Shown: positions 43,718 to 53,216 of the stretch, in pieces
Numbering within the stretch: the stretch's first letter is position 1
Layout of the letters: the number at the start of each line of letters is the position of its first letter
Assembly: GCF_000373105.1 (NCBI RefSeq)
Contig: NZ_KB890432.1
Span: 47,070-111,069 of the forward strand
Direction of reading: 5' to 3'
Origin: Neolewinella persica DSM 23188
GTDB lineage: Bacteria; Bacteroidota; Bacteroidia; Chitinophagales; Saprospiraceae
Length of the DNA: 64,000 nt
The notes under the pieces: generated by a model
Database searches by the model: none
The model's input: the letters and a program-made list of their open reading frames with translations, nothing else
What the model was told of the DNA's origin: nothing
Program-made: the position numbers and the translations under genes

Positions 43718-44437
43718 TCACCCCTTCCGGAACCGTAAGCTCAGCACACCAACCACCGCTTCTTTCACAATAGAACCGTGCATTTTGCTCGCTCCAAGGA
43801 TACGGTCAGTAAAAGTAATGGGGACTTCTACAATCCTGTAGCCTAGCTTCCAGGCAGTATGTTTCATTTCGATCTGGAACGCATATCCAATAAACTGGAT
43901 GGCGTCAAAGTCGATTGCCTCCAGCACCGGGCGCGTATAACACATGAAACCGGCGGTAGAGTCCTTTACTGGCATCCAGGTGATAAGCCGAACGTAAACG
44001 GAGGCGCCATAAGATAGCAGTCGGCGATCAATCGGCCAGTTTTCTACCCCTCCACCCTTGGTGTAACGGGAGCCGACGGCTACATCTCCCCCACCCGTTG
44101 CACAGGCTTCCCGCAGCCGAACCAGATCTTTAGGATTGTGGCTGAAGTCGGCATCCATCTCAAAAAAATAGTAGTAGTCTGCAGACTTCGCCATGCCCCA
44201 CCGGAAGCCATCGAGATAAGCCGTCCCGAGCCCAAGTTTCCCGGCACGTTGCAGCAAATGCAGGCGTCCTTCATACTTAACCTGGAGGCCTTTAACGATA
44301 TCGGAGGTCCCGTCGGGAGAACCATCGTCAACGATCAGCAGATGAAAGGGGTAGGACAGGTTAAAAACCGTGTCGATCATCTTGGCGATGTTCTCCTTTT
44401 CGTTATAAGTGGGAATGATTACGAGACTATCGCTCAA
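43718..44437 (-). CDS. Glycosyltransferase, polyprenol-phosphate mannosyltransferase type (DPM1-like)
   Basis: About 239 residues. The GT2 fold starts at SLVIIPTYNEKENI, has VDDGSPDGTSDIV, the KLGLGTAYLDGFRWG segment, the DxD region MDADFSHNPKDL, and STAGFMCYTRPVLEAI. It resembles dolichol/polyprenol-phosphate mannose synthases, which load a sugar onto a lipid carrier at the membrane. There are no C-terminal membrane helices. I start at the TTG at 44437 (SDSLVIIP), because no ATG fits the family N-terminus. The open frame extends to 44689 and would otherwise overlap the divergent gene's start. Confidence 0.85.
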   Translation of the reverse strand: MSDSLVIIPTYNEKENIAKMIDTVFNLSYPFHLLIVDDGSPDGTSDIVKGLQVKYEGRLHLLQRAGKLGLGTAYLDGFRWGMAKSADYYYFFEMDADFSHNPKDLVRLREACATGGGDVAVGSRYTKGGGVENWPIDRRLLSYGASVYVRLITWMPVKDSTAGFMCYTRPVLEAIDFDAIQFIGYAFQIEMKHTAWKLGYRIVEVPITFTDRILGASKMHGSIVKEAVVGVLSLRFRKG

Positions 44438-44627
44438 GGGAGGCTTGCTTTTGGTTCGCAAATATACGGTCGTCCGGTCATTAACGAGGGCCGACGGGTC
44501 CCAGCGCCGCCTTCGCAAATAATTAACAGGTACTGGTGAATGGTTAATCCGTGAAAATGACCGCTCAACGCCACTAAAGACCGCCAATGCCCAAAACCCG
44601 TTGGCCGCCCCAAATGTATTTTTTGAC

Positions 44628-45443
44628 ATGAGTTCTACACAACGCTTTCTGCTGCTCGCTTTTTCCTTTATCCCCTTTTCTTTTACCATTGCTCAGGGTC
44701 CGATCAGTGGCTTCCCCACTCCGAAAGGAGAAACTGCGATTGCCGTCAGTTACAGCCAGGAGGTTTACGACACCTATTTCCTTCCCGACGACGTCTCGGA
44801 AAACCGGGACGTAGAAACAATCAGTTATAGCCTTTTCGTGGAAACCGGTCTTTCGGAAAACACCTCCCTGGTGCTGACCTTGCCCTGGATGCGCACCAAT
44901 GATCGGGTGGGAAGCTTACAGGATGGCTCCGTATGGCTTAAATACATGAACCTGGATAAGCGTGGGGAACACAGCGCCAGTCGTTTTTTTACGGCGGTGG
45001 GGTTAAGTCACCCGGTGGGCAATTACGAAACGATCGGAATCGCCGCGCTGGGCCAACGGGCCACGGTATTTCAGGGCAGATTAGCTTACCAGTTTCAGCA
45101 TGATGACGGGTGGTTTTTGCACGGGCAGACGGGGGTTGACTTTCAGTTTGCACCGGAGGCGCAGTCCTCCTGGCCACTGCTCTTACGCACGGGCTACGGC
45201 GGAAAGCTTTTTTACACGGAAGCATGGATAGAGTTCGTTACCGCACTTGAAAGTGGCAGTGGCGTGCAGACGGCGACCGCCGGAACCGGCAGCAGCTGGA
45301 ACCGGGTGGGCGGTACGCTGTACTTTCCCCTTCAACCCTGGATAGGGCTTAATTTTGGTGGGGCGTGGGTCCTGAACGGGTCTTATATCGGGCAGAGTGG
45401 GAGACTGAATGCGGGGGTGGTCTTTAAGTTGGGGGCTGAATAG
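44628..45443 (+). CDS. Outer-membrane beta-barrel protein, transporter/MetA-like
   Basis: A 271-residue protein with a signal peptide (start MSSTQRFLLLAFSF, cleavage after FTIAQ). The mature part has alternating strands typical of an outer-membrane channel: VETGLSENTSLVLTLPW, FFTAVGLSHPVGNYET, RLAYQFQHDDGWFLHGQTGVDF, and a closing LNAGVVFKLGAE. The N-terminal 'PTPKGETAIAVSYSQE' pattern resembles the transporter/phenol-pathway MetA barrel group. The ATG at 44628 is chosen for its signal peptide. A TTG at 44601 gives a longer but less likely N-terminus. The stop codon overlaps a GGTTGCA repeat arm. Confidence 0.75.
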   Translation: MSSTQRFLLLAFSFIPFSFTIAQGPISGFPTPKGETAIAVSYSQEVYDTYFLPDDVSENRDVETISYSLFVETGLSENTSLVLTLPWMRTNDRVGSLQDGSVWLKYMNLDKRGEHSASRFFTAVGLSHPVGNYETIGIAALGQRATVFQGRLAYQFQHDDGWFLHGQTGVDFQFAPEAQSSWPLLLRTGYGGKLFYTEAWIEFVTALESGSGVQTATAGTGSSWNRVGGTLYFPLQPWIGLNFGGAWVLNGSYIGQSGRLNAGVVFKLGAE

Positions 45444-45647
45444 GTTGCAAGGGCGCTGCGCTCCGGTTGCAGGGGTTGCAGGGCGCTGCGCGCTGGTTGC
45501 AGGGTTACAGGGTCGGTAAACAGCTTTTCGAGCGTGGGGGAAGTTTTTTTCTTTGCCATAATAGTAGTGTCTAACTTGAAAGTAATGTAGACACACTTAG
45601 ATGAACAGTCTCTCTGCCAGCTGCAACAATTGCAACTCCTGCAACCT
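45443..45647. repeat. GGTTGCA-type inverted arms with a 110-bp centre
   Basis: The left arm (45443-45511) alternates GGTTGCA units with GCGCTGCGC-type segments. The right arm (45621-45647) reads CTGCAAC, TTGCAACT, CTGCAACC. It begins inside the stop codon of the barrel gene. The 20-mer at 45483-45502 matches 725-744 with one difference. A smaller hairpin, GTGTCTA (45568-45574) with TAGACAC (45588-45594), lies in the centre. Confidence 0.75.
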
Positions 45648-45724
45648 CTATCATTAACCCTCTTTAACCAAGCTTAAGTGTCCTTAACCCTGTGGAAGCT
45701 AACTTTGGTTGAAACACCAATATT

Positions 45725-46618
45725 ATGATCCGTATAGCGCTGCTGTTTATCTTTTCTTTCCTCGTAGGTTTCCTGAGTGCACAGGAAACCAGACCTGCCT
45801 TCACGGAGGGGGGATTTGAAGAAGAGGCCCTGCGGTACGCGCCTCCTCAACGCGCGGGGGTTTCTGACAAGGATTACTCGTTTGGTCAGATGGTACTGGA
45901 GGAAACCGTTCGCCAAACGGAGGATGACGCCACCGATTTCAACCGGGCGGATTATTTCAATGTTCTTTCCGCTTTCCTTACGTTGAAAGAACCACCTCAG
46001 GCCATTGATTTGGCGTTCAAGAAATTTCTCTTTTCACCCGGAAGTTGTGAGTACCTGATCGAATTTTGGGAAACCGTAAAAAGCAACCCGAAGTACACAC
46101 CGATCAGAGAAGATTGGGAAAAGGCCAAGGCGGAATGCGAACAGGACGACAGCGCCGACACGCCTCCTTTCTCGCTTACACAATATGCCAGGGATTACTT
46201 ACTTGACCCTGATTTGGTCCGCTTGATGCAAAAACTTGACGAACGGGACCAACGCTTCAGGAAAGGTGAATATCAACCCAAATTGCAAACACCGCTGGAT
46301 CGGGAGAATGAGCGAATCGTTGACTCTTTGTACGCCGTGTACGGCCGCTATATTGGAAACGATCTGGTGGGGGATAAATTCGAAACCGTTATGTGGGTAG
46401 TCATTCAGCACTCCCAACTGGAAACGATGGAACGGTATTTACCCGTGGTGCAGCAAGCCGTTCATAAAGCGAACCTCGCAGCAGCACCGCTACGTATGCT
46501 GATTGACCGGGTATACACCCAGAAAACCGGCCGGCAGGTGTTTGGCAGTCAACAGGGCGTAGCATTGATGCCGGAGGCAGATCGGGAACGAATTATCCGG
46601 GAATACGGGCTGGAATAA
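45725..46618 (+). CDS. Secreted DUF6624-family protein
   Basis: A 297-residue protein with a signal peptide (MIRIALLFIFSFLVGFLSAQ). The C-terminal half carries the DUF6624 pattern: LDERDQRFRKGE, then NERIVDSLYAVYGRYI, VMWVVIQHSQLETMERYLP, LRMLIDRVYTQKTGRQVFGSQ. The N-terminal half is helical with a Cys pair and is not recognised. DUF6624 proteins are common in Bacteroidota and have no established function. The gene is single and lies 78 bp after a GGTTGCA-type inverted repeat. It is followed by a GC-rich repeat that pairs with one downstream of the next gene. Confidence 0.82.
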   Translation: MIRIALLFIFSFLVGFLSAQETRPAFTEGGFEEEALRYAPPQRAGVSDKDYSFGQMVLEETVRQTEDDATDFNRADYFNVLSAFLTLKEPPQAIDLAFKKFLFSPGSCEYLIEFWETVKSNPKYTPIREDWEKAKAECEQDDSADTPPFSLTQYARDYLLDPDLVRLMQKLDERDQRFRKGEYQPKLQTPLDRENERIVDSLYAVYGRYIGNDLVGDKFETVMWVVIQHSQLETMERYLPVVQQAVHKANLAAAPLRMLIDRVYTQKTGRQVFGSQQGVALMPEADRERIIREYGLE

Positions 46619-46653
46619 GGGAGCTGTTCAGTGGTCAGGAAATACATTTCGGG

Positions 46654-47821
46654 GGCGCGGCCGCAGGTGCAAGGAAAGGTAGGAGCCAAAGGGCCGCATT
46701 TATCCAAGCCTTGGTCTTATCTTAGGGACTCACCTATTAACACATTTATGTTTCGCCTAATTACCTCCGTATTCCTTTTATACTTATGCCTAAGCTGTTC
46801 CTTACCACCCGAAGCACCGTACCTTATCTATGATTGTGAAGAGGGGATATGTGCTGAATTGATGTGGTCTGATTCGACTTACGTCACTGATTATGACTCA
46901 GACAACGTCATTTTTCGCCTTGGTCGTGAGTTCGTTTACGACTATTACTACATCACGCCAGAGGGCGATACGACCCTCATTGGCTTAGAAGGCCATGCTA
47001 TCGATGGACCAGGAATTATCAACAGTGCCACAATTACCGAAGTAAGCTTTCACGCAGACTCCAGTATGGGCGCTCAGATGCGGGAGATGATTCCGGGATA
47101 CAGCCAAACGGGCCTCAAATATGATTACTACGACCGCGATAAAAAATCATTGTACCCCAAGGAAGGTTCCGGAGTAATCGAAAACGAACGTAACGTCTGG
47201 GTCCATCCCTTCCGCCGAGACCTCTACTTCGCTATGCTCAATGCCAATCCTTACCCGTTTGTCCGACTCCCCATACAAAAGGGTGATCGCTATAACTGGG
47301 AGTTGACAATCGGCGGAAGTAAATACCTCCACCCCATTTGGACCGATCTGACCGAAAGTACGCTTCGCCAACATACGTATGAGGTGATTGGCCAGCGGAA
47401 GTATGAGACGCCTTTTGCCGGAAGGCTAGAAGTGTGGGAAATAAAAGCCACTACTACCGGCGAAGCGGGTCCGTCGGCGCTGACCTTCTTCTTCCATGAA
47501 GATTATGGATTCGTTTACCTCAATTACGACAACCTGCCAGGGAGTAAATTCGTGTTTACGCTTCGGGAGATTCGGGAACGGTAGATGCTGGCCCAGGGCT
47601 CAGAATTCCGAAACCTGGGATTAACTAAGGATTCGGAGCTCCAGCTCCGAGGGCAGAGTGGGCTCGCTTTCTTTGAGTTGCCCTAACCCAGAGCAAGCAA
47701 CCCACCGCGCAAAATCGCTGCGCTCCCTTTCGCGCTCCGGAGCTGGAGCTCCGAAACCCTGAAAAGCGGCACCTGCTAAACCCAGCTTCTATATTCTTTC
47801 CTTGGCACCTGCGTCCCCGCC
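46654..47821. repeat. Facing GC-rich repeats enclosing a lipoprotein gene
   Basis: GGCGCGGCCGCAGGTGCA (46654-46671) faces GGCACCTGCGTCCCCGCC (47804-47821). Pairing continues inward: GCAGGTGCAAGGAAAG on the left matches GCAGGTGCCAAGGAAAG in the right arm's complement. The 1.17-kb interval contains exactly one gene, 46748-47584, so the arrangement resembles a gene cassette with terminal inverted repeats. Confidence 0.7.
46748..47584 (+). CDS. Lipoprotein of unknown function
   Basis: A 278-residue protein with a type II signal peptide (MFRLITSVFLLYLCLSC, lipid-modified Cys at about 17). The body is beta-rich with many Tyr and Asp: VYDYYYITPEGDTTLIGLE, SGVIENERNVWVHPFRRDLY and FPFRRDL-like strands, ending in FVFTLREIRER. 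No known domain is recognised. The lipobox sets the start at 46748. An open frame further upstream reads through a GC-rich repeat. It lies inside the interval bounded by that repeat. Confidence 0.75.
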   Translation: MFRLITSVFLLYLCLSCSLPPEAPYLIYDCEEGICAELMWSDSTYVTDYDSDNVIFRLGREFVYDYYYITPEGDTTLIGLEGHAIDGPGIINSATITEVSFHADSSMGAQMREMIPGYSQTGLKYDYYDRDKKSLYPKEGSGVIENERNVWVHPFRRDLYFAMLNANPYPFVRLPIQKGDRYNWELTIGGSKYLHPIWTDLTESTLRQHTYEVIGQRKYETPFAGRLEVWEIKATTTGEAGPSALTFFFHEDYGFVYLNYDNLPGSKFVFTLREIRER

Positions 47822-47923
47822 TGATTCCCTCATTTATAAATTAAACGTTATTTTATTTTAACCATACAAATTGTTTAAATAATTGCCCCGGATTTTGTAT
47901 GTTTGCAGGGTTAAGCACAACCA
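47585..47923. other. Palindrome-rich spacer upstream of parE
   Basis: About 340 bp without a gene. It contains an inverted repeat of GGAGCTCCAGCTCCG type (47631-47646 facing 47734-47752), the right GC-rich repeat (47804-47821) and the parE promoter (47871-47905). Confidence 0.6.
47871..47905 (+). promoter_or_regulatory. Bacteroidota-type promoter for parE
   Basis: TATGTTTG at 47898-47905 matches the -7 consensus TAnnTTTG exactly. TTG at 47871-47873 lies 24 bp upstream, slightly far but acceptable. The start codon follows 18 bp after the -7 element, so the leader would be very short. Confidence 0.55.
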
Positions 47924-49852
47924 ATGGCAGAAGTAATTTACAACGAAGACAACATCCGTTCGCTGGACTGGAAAGAGCACATCCGGCTCCGCCCTGGCAT
48001 GTACATCGGTAAGCTGGGCGACGGTGCCAGCCCCGATGACGGTATCTATATCCTGCTCAAAGAAGTCATCGATAATTCGATCGATGAGTACGTGATGGGC
48101 CACGGCCGGGAAATTATTGTCAGTGTGGACGATGGTGTTGTTTCTGTCCGGGACTATGGCCGGGGCATTCCACTCGGAAAGGTGGTCGACGTGGTTTCCA
48201 AAATGAATACCGGAGGTAAGTACGACAGCAAGGCCTTTAAAAAATCCGTCGGCCTCAATGGTGTGGGTCTTAAGGCCACCAACGCACTCTCCGAAGAGTT
48301 TACCGTTTACGCCGTTCGTGAAGGCAAAATGAAACAGGCCGATTTCTCCATCGGCAACCTGGTCAAGGAACACAACCAGGTCAAGACAAAGGAGCCCAAC
48401 GGCACCTTCATCAGTTACCGGGCTGATCACGATATTTTTAAGAAATATAAGTACCGCTCAGACTTCATCGAGAACCAACTGTGGAACTACGCCTACCTGA
48501 ATGCCGGCCTGAAATTGATTTTCAACGGTAAAACGATGGTCAGTAAGAATGGCCTGAAGGACCTGCTGGAACGAAAGATTGGTGAAGAACTGCAACGCTA
48601 TCCCGTCATTCACCTCAAAGAGGAAGACATGGAAGTGGCCATTACCCACGGCAATGCCTACGGGGAGACTTATTTCAGCTTTGTCAACGGCCAGCACACC
48701 ACGCAGGGCGGTACCCACCTCAATGCTTTTAAGTCGGGGATGGTCGACGCTATCCAGAAGCACTTCAACAAATCCTACGACCGAAAAGACATTCTGGGAA
48801 GTGTGGTGGCCGCCGTTGCCGTTAAAGTAGAAGACCCCATCTTTGAATCCCAGACGAAGACCAAACTCGGCTCTACCGACATGGGCCCGGGTTCCCCGAC
48901 GGTCCAGACCTTCATGAAGAATTTCCTGGTTGAGAAGCTGGACAACTTCCTGCACAAAAATCCGGATACTGCCCAGGCGCTGGAAAAACGCATCAAGCAA
49001 TCAGAGCGGGAGCGTAAAGAAATTGCGGGCATCAAAAAGCTGGCCAACCAGCGGGCGAAAAAAGCGAACCTCCACAATAAAAAGCTTCGCGATTGCCGGG
49101 TGCAATACAACTCCAGCAACAAGAAGCATACGGACGAACAGAAGCTGGCTACCACCATCTTCATCACGGAGGGTGACTCGGCCAGTGGCTCCATTACCGT
49201 TGCCCGGGACGTGCAAACCCAAGCCGTTTTCTCCCTGCGGGGAAAACCGCTGAATTGCTTCGGGCAGACCAAGAAGGTGGTGTACGAAAACGAAGAGTTC
49301 AACCTTCTGCAACACGCCCTCAATATTGAAGACGGTGTGGATGAGTTGCGTTATAACCGGGTCGTCATCGCAACCGATGCAGACGTTGATGGCATGCACA
49401 TCCGTCTGCTACTACTGACCTTCTTCCTCCAGTTCTTCCCCGACATGGTGGAAGGCGGACACCTCTATATTCTGGAGACACCGCTCTTCCGGGTTCGGGA
49501 TAAGCAAAAAACCTATTACTGCTACAGTGAGCAGGAAAAGCAGGAGGCCATGAACGCCCTGCGTGGCAAACCGGAGATCACCCGCTTCAAGGGCCTCGGA
49601 GAGATCAGCCCTAAGGAGTTCGGAGATTTCATCGGCGAGAACATCCGCCTGGAGCCCGTCGTGATGGGCGAGAATACCGACATCGATAAACTCCTGAGTT
49701 ACTATATGGGCAAGAACACACCTAGTCGCCAGGATTTCATCATCGATAACCTGCGGGTAGAGAAAGATGATGACCTGGACGGGGATGGTATGGCGGATGC
49801 GGACCAGTTAGAGAGCGAGAAGGTCTCGGATGCTGAAGCTGCTATGGCTTAA
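47924..49852 (+). CDS. parE: DNA topoisomerase IV subunit B (type IIA, ParE-like)
   Basis: A 642-residue ATPase subunit. The GHKL domain has [12 protein letters not shown] (ATP/Mg Asn), the [11 protein letters not shown] motif, and '[20 protein letters not shown]'. The transducer follows, with [13 protein letters not shown] and the [13 protein letters not shown] lysine loop. The TOPRIM part has [11 protein letters not shown] and [14 protein letters not shown], and then [14 protein letters not shown]. It works with ParC to decatenate daughter chromosomes. parC is not next to it. The C-terminal extension ends in acidic residues. GyrB cannot be fully excluded, but the length and sequence around [12 protein letters not shown] favour ParE. 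Confidence 0.92.
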   Translation: MAEVIYNEDNIRSLDWKEHIRLRPGMYIGKLGDGASPDDGIYILLKEVIDNSIDEYVMGHGREIIVSVDDGVVSVRDYGRGIPLGKVVDVVSKMNTGGKYDSKAFKKSVGLNGVGLKATNALSEEFTVYAVREGKMKQADFSIGNLVKEHNQVKTKEPNGTFISYRADHDIFKKYKYRSDFIENQLWNYAYLNAGLKLIFNGKTMVSKNGLKDLLERKIGEELQRYPVIHLKEEDMEVAITHGNAYGETYFSFVNGQHTTQGGTHLNAFKSGMVDAIQKHFNKSYDRKDILGSVVAAVAVKVEDPIFESQTKTKLGSTDMGPGSPTVQTFMKNFLVEKLDNFLHKNPDTAQALEKRIKQSERERKEIAGIKKLANQRAKKANLHNKKLRDCRVQYNSSNKKHTDEQKLATTIFITEGDSASGSITVARDVQTQAVFSLRGKPLNCFGQTKKVVYENEEFNLLQHALNIEDGVDELRYNRVVIATDADVDGMHIRLLLLTFFLQFFPDMVEGGHLYILETPLFRVRDKQKTYYCYSEQEKQEAMNALRGKPEITRFKGLGEISPKEFGDFIGENIRLEPVVMGENTDIDKLLSYYMGKNTPSRQDFIIDNLRVEKDDDLDGDGMADADQLESEKVSDAEAAMA

Positions 49853-49859
49853 GATACGT

Positions 49860-49885
49860 TGGTCTATTGGTTTTATTGGTTTGGC
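49860..49885. repeat. Solitary repeat arm after parE (TTGGTCTATTGG type)
   Basis: TTGGTCTATTGG at 49860-49871 and further TATTGG-type units follow the parE stop codon by seven bases. The same 12-mer occurs in the nspC/regulator spacer at about 25244-25255. No facing arm was found. Confidence 0.5.
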
Positions 49886-50079
49886 ACTACTACGCCCTCC
49901 CTCGTAACTTCTGAAGTGGTTCCGACATCACGTACATTGGCTTGGGCAAAACTTTAAATGCGATCAATATTGTGGCGTCAGAATTACAAGCAATCCGCAT
50001 TGGGACACTATAACTACCGGCCCGTACCAGAATTCCTCTAATTCCAATTCATCAGGTATAAATTTAAAAATAAGCATCT

Positions 50080-50544
50080 ATGACCTTTAGCTCCATGAAA
50101 TTACTACTCTGCCTTACTTTTACTATGCTCATTGGGAGTGTTAGTGCTCAAAGCAGCCCTAATGAACTATCTGAACAGTTTTTTAAAACATACGTAGAAA
50201 AAGGTTCTTCTGAAGCATTAGATGAACTCTATTCCACCAATTCCTGGATCAATAAATCTCAAGATGCGGTGTTAAAACTAAAAAATCAGATTGAAGGGTT
50301 GAATGAGGACTATGTTGGCAAGTATTATGGCTACGAACTAATTACGGAGAAAAAAATCTCTGACAGCTACGTACTGAGAAGCTATCTAGTCAAATTCGAC
50401 AGGCAGCCAATTCGGTACACATTTCAGTTCTACAAACCTAACGCCACCTGGAAGATATACAGCTTCCAGTACGATGGCAATATTTCCTCGGAGCTTGAAG
50501 AAGCCGCAAAGGTGTACTTCATTATTGACGAACAAAAGGAGTAG
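50080..50544 (+). CDS. Small secreted protein of unknown function
   Basis: A 154-residue protein with a signal peptide. The likely true start may be the second Met at 50095 (MKLLLCLTF), with cleavage after SVSAQ. The mature part (about 125 residues) has one helix (NELSEQFFKTYVEKGS) followed by beta-rich segments (YYGYELITEKKISDSYVLRSY, YTFQFYKPNATWKIYSFQYDGN). This helix-then-sheet order resembles NTF2-like secreted proteins, but I cannot assign a family. The gene is more AT-rich than parE and is convergent with the malic enzyme gene. Confidence 0.7.
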   Translation: MTFSSMKLLLCLTFTMLIGSVSAQSSPNELSEQFFKTYVEKGSSEALDELYSTNSWINKSQDAVLKLKNQIEGLNEDYVGKYYGYELITEKKISDSYVLRSYLVKFDRQPIRYTFQFYKPNATWKIYSFQYDGNISSELEEAAKVYFIIDEQKE

Positions 50545-50610
50545 ATATTATGCTAAGTAATATTGACGGCCAGGTTCATTCTAAGCAATAACCGGCAGTA
50601 CTCCTCTCAA

Positions 50611-51798
50611 CTATTTAGTCCCAAACTCCTCCTCCGCCACCCGGCGAACTTCATCAGCTACCCGCCAGGCAACCTGCTCATCCAGCGTTGGTGGAATAAC
50701 ACTGTCAAAGGTAGGGTTACGCATATGATCGGCGATGGCCCGCGCAGCGGCCAGCTTCATGTTCGGCGTGATCCGCGGAGCGCGCGCATCCAGCGCACCA
50801 CGGAAGATACCGGGGAAGCCAAGGACGTTGTTGATTTGGTTAGGTAAGTCGCTGCGGCCGGTACCAACAATGGCAGCGCCACCAGCTTTGGCTTCATCGG
50901 GCATGATCTCCGGGACCGGATTAGCCATGGCAAAAATGATGCTGTCTTTGGCCATGGTGGCTACATCGTGTCGGTCCATGAGGTTGGGCATGGATACGCC
51001 AATGAATACATCTGCGCCGACGATGGCGTCTTTAAGTGTCCCGGTTTTGTTCTCAGCATTGGTGAATTCGAGGACTTCTTTCTTTGCGTAGTTGAGGTCG
51101 TCCCGTCCTTCGTGGATAACCCCTTTGCTGTCACACATAACAATATCCTTCACTGGTGTAGCCAGGGGAGAATCAGGATTATCGACGGCTTTGAGCAGGC
51201 GGGCGATGGCGATGCCGGCTGCGCCGGCGCCGTTGATGACGACCTTGAGGTCTTCCATCTTCTTGCCTACGAGTTTAGACCCATTGAGCAGGCCCGCGAG
51301 GGTAACAATGGCCGTACCGTGCTGGTCATCATGGAAAACGGGAATACCGATATCCTGGAGACGGCGCTCAATCTCGAAGCTCCTTGGAGCGGAAATATCT
51401 TCCAGGTTAACGCCGCCAAAGACCGGCGAGATGAGTTTGACGGTTTCGATGATCTTTTCGACGTCCTGGGTATCGAGGCAGATGGGAAAGGCATCGATGT
51501 TGGCGAATCTTTTGAAGAGCATGGCTTTACCTTCCATCACGGGGATGGAGGCGAGGGCACCGATGTCTCCCAGGCCGAGAACGGCGGAGCCGTCAGTAAC
51601 GATGGCAACGGTATTACTTTTGATGGTATACTTATAAACATCATCGGGGTTAGCGGCGATGGCCCGGCACGGCTCAGCAACGCCGGGGCTGTATACCAGG
51701 GACAGGTCGTCCTTGCTGCGAACGTCCATTTTAGGGGAGATCCTGATTTTTCCCTTAAGGGAGCGGTGGAGGTTCAGGCTTTCTTCGAAGTAATTCAT
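50611..51798 (-). CDS. Malic enzyme (NADP-dependent type)
   Basis: A 395-residue enzyme that decarboxylates malate to pyruvate with reduction of NAD(P). Motifs: VYSPGVAEPCRAI, AIVTDGSAVLGLGDIGA, a substrate segment ISPVFGGVNLEDISAPRSFEIE, HDDQHGTAIVTLAG, and the dinucleotide-binding GAGAAGIAIARLL. The C-terminal phosphotransacetylase-like domain found in MaeB-type enzymes is absent, so it is a short single-domain form. It supplies NADPH or pyruvate for biosynthesis. It stands alone, with the S41 peptidase gene 71 bp upstream on the same strand. Confidence 0.92.
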   Translation of the reverse strand: MNYFEESLNLHRSLKGKIRISPKMDVRSKDDLSLVYSPGVAEPCRAIAANPDDVYKYTIKSNTVAIVTDGSAVLGLGDIGALASIPVMEGKAMLFKRFANIDAFPICLDTQDVEKIIETVKLISPVFGGVNLEDISAPRSFEIERRLQDIGIPVFHDDQHGTAIVTLAGLLNGSKLVGKKMEDLKVVINGAGAAGIAIARLLKAVDNPDSPLATPVKDIVMCDSKGVIHEGRDDLNYAKKEVLEFTNAENKTGTLKDAIVGADVFIGVSMPNLMDRHDVATMAKDSIIFAMANPVPEIMPDEAKAGGAAIVGTGRSDLPNQINNVLGFPGIFRGALDARAPRITPNMKLAAARAIADHMRNPTFDSVIPPTLDEQVAWRVADEVRRVAEEEFGTK

Positions 51799-51869
51799 GA
51801 ATGGCTAAATCTTGGTTGGAGGGCGGAAGGTACGGAAAGCTGAAGGGATGGCAATTCGAGTTTCCCTGG

Positions 51870-53126
51870 TCAATAGATGTATGCTAACAACTGTTCCAGC
51901 CAGTCTTGTTCATGACTTAGCTGCACATCTGCAGGAATTCCTTCATATTCGAACCTAAGCAACGATTTAGGTTTATTGCTACGTTCCGTCAACTGAATCC
52001 GATACTTGCCACAAGGAGTGAAAAAAGCTGGTGTTTCGCCTTTATTGGCATAGCCGTAAGCTACTGCACCACGGGTAGGCTCACCGTACACTTTAGCCCC
52101 TAGTTTTTTCATTTCCAGGGTGAAGAGTTCGGCGGCGCTGGCCGTTTCTTCGTTGACTAGCAGATGGAGCTGGAGTGGGTAAGAATACCCACCGAGGACC
52201 TTAAGCAATTTTTTGAAGGCTCGTGCTCCTCCTCCCCCGTTACTTCGTACGTCGATGACCAGGTGCTTAAGAGACCGCAGTTGCAGCCTCAGGCTGTCAT
52301 AACCCGCATTAAGCATATTCACATTTGAGTTACTGCCTTCGAAGCTTTCAATGTAGAGATACCCAACGCCAGGCTTCAGGGACACTACCTTACCGGAAAT
52401 CAATTCCTTTCCCGGCCGACGGTACCCACCTTTACCTTCTTCCCTCGTTAAACCAAACGTACGCAATAACCCTGCCAAAGATTTACCTCGATAAAAATAT
52501 GGTCGGTGCATATCATCACGCATAAACGCGGCGTACGCCCCTGGCATGGCAAAAAGGCGAAAGTATTCCTGGCCTGCATCCCAGCTCTTTAAACTGTCTG
52601 CAAGTACATATGCCGCATATTCACCCTTACGTTCTGTGGGCAGAAGTCCAAAAGGGATGCCAGCCCCAGAATAAAAGACACCGGTTATTTCGTCTTCTCC
52701 AACAGATAACGCCTTCCGTAACGCAGTCAAAGTCCCCTGAAACCGAGGCGTCCTTTTAAAATATTCTGAACTACGGATAGCCTTTTCATAGGCTTCCGTG
52801 CCTCGAATACAAAGGTATTTAGGTTCAGCAGGACGCGCATAAGCGTGCCCGTCGCGTATTCCGTAAAGCAGATATCCAAGGTAAAAAGAGCAGTTCAGGT
52901 TGCCGTCAGGATCTGCAGCCAGTTCTGTATTGACTCGTTTGAGGTGATTAGCAAATTCCTCCTCATCCCGTCGTTGGAAGGCCTTATTTTTCTTCAAAGC
53001 ATCTAGCGCAGCAGATATTTCACCACCACAGTTACAAGCTGGTGGTATTATCTCGCAAGGTTTATCGGTACGGGGTTGCGCCTGCAGGCCAAGTGGCAAC
53101 AGAAGGAAAAGTAAGGATCTTAGCAT
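51870..53126 (-). CDS. Secreted S41-family peptidase
   Basis: A 418-residue protein with a signal peptide (MLRSLLFLLLPLGLQAQ). The N-terminal domain is helical with several cysteines. The C-terminal peptidase domain carries LVIDVRSNGGGGARAFKKLL and NEETASAAELFTLEMKKLGAKVYGEPTRGA, where the Ser in TASAAEL is the expected nucleophile of the tail-specific protease family. No PDZ domain is apparent. The role is probably in periplasmic or extracellular protein turnover. It is divergent from recO with a 90-bp gap. Confidence 0.85.
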   Translation of the reverse strand: MLRSLLFLLLPLGLQAQPRTDKPCEIIPPACNCGGEISAALDALKKNKAFQRRDEEEFANHLKRVNTELAADPDGNLNCSFYLGYLLYGIRDGHAYARPAEPKYLCIRGTEAYEKAIRSSEYFKRTPRFQGTLTALRKALSVGEDEITGVFYSGAGIPFGLLPTERKGEYAAYVLADSLKSWDAGQEYFRLFAMPGAYAAFMRDDMHRPYFYRGKSLAGLLRTFGLTREEGKGGYRRPGKELISGKVVSLKPGVGYLYIESFEGSNSNVNMLNAGYDSLRLQLRSLKHLVIDVRSNGGGGARAFKKLLKVLGGYSYPLQLHLLVNEETASAAELFTLEMKKLGAKVYGEPTRGAVAYGYANKGETPAFFTPCGKYRIQLTERSNKPKSLLRFEYEGIPADVQLSHEQDWLEQLLAYIY

Positions 53127-53216
53127 ATGCTTATCTTTAAAGATATCAGGTGTTATAAGTCCAACTTGAATGTCCTTTATCTTGTTGACTCAAAGTACCT
53201 ACTTCTTTACGCCTCC

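Noticed and set aside
44438..44689. Long N-terminus for the mannosyltransferase
   Set aside because: The extension overlaps the signal-peptide start of the divergent barrel gene and has no family similarity.
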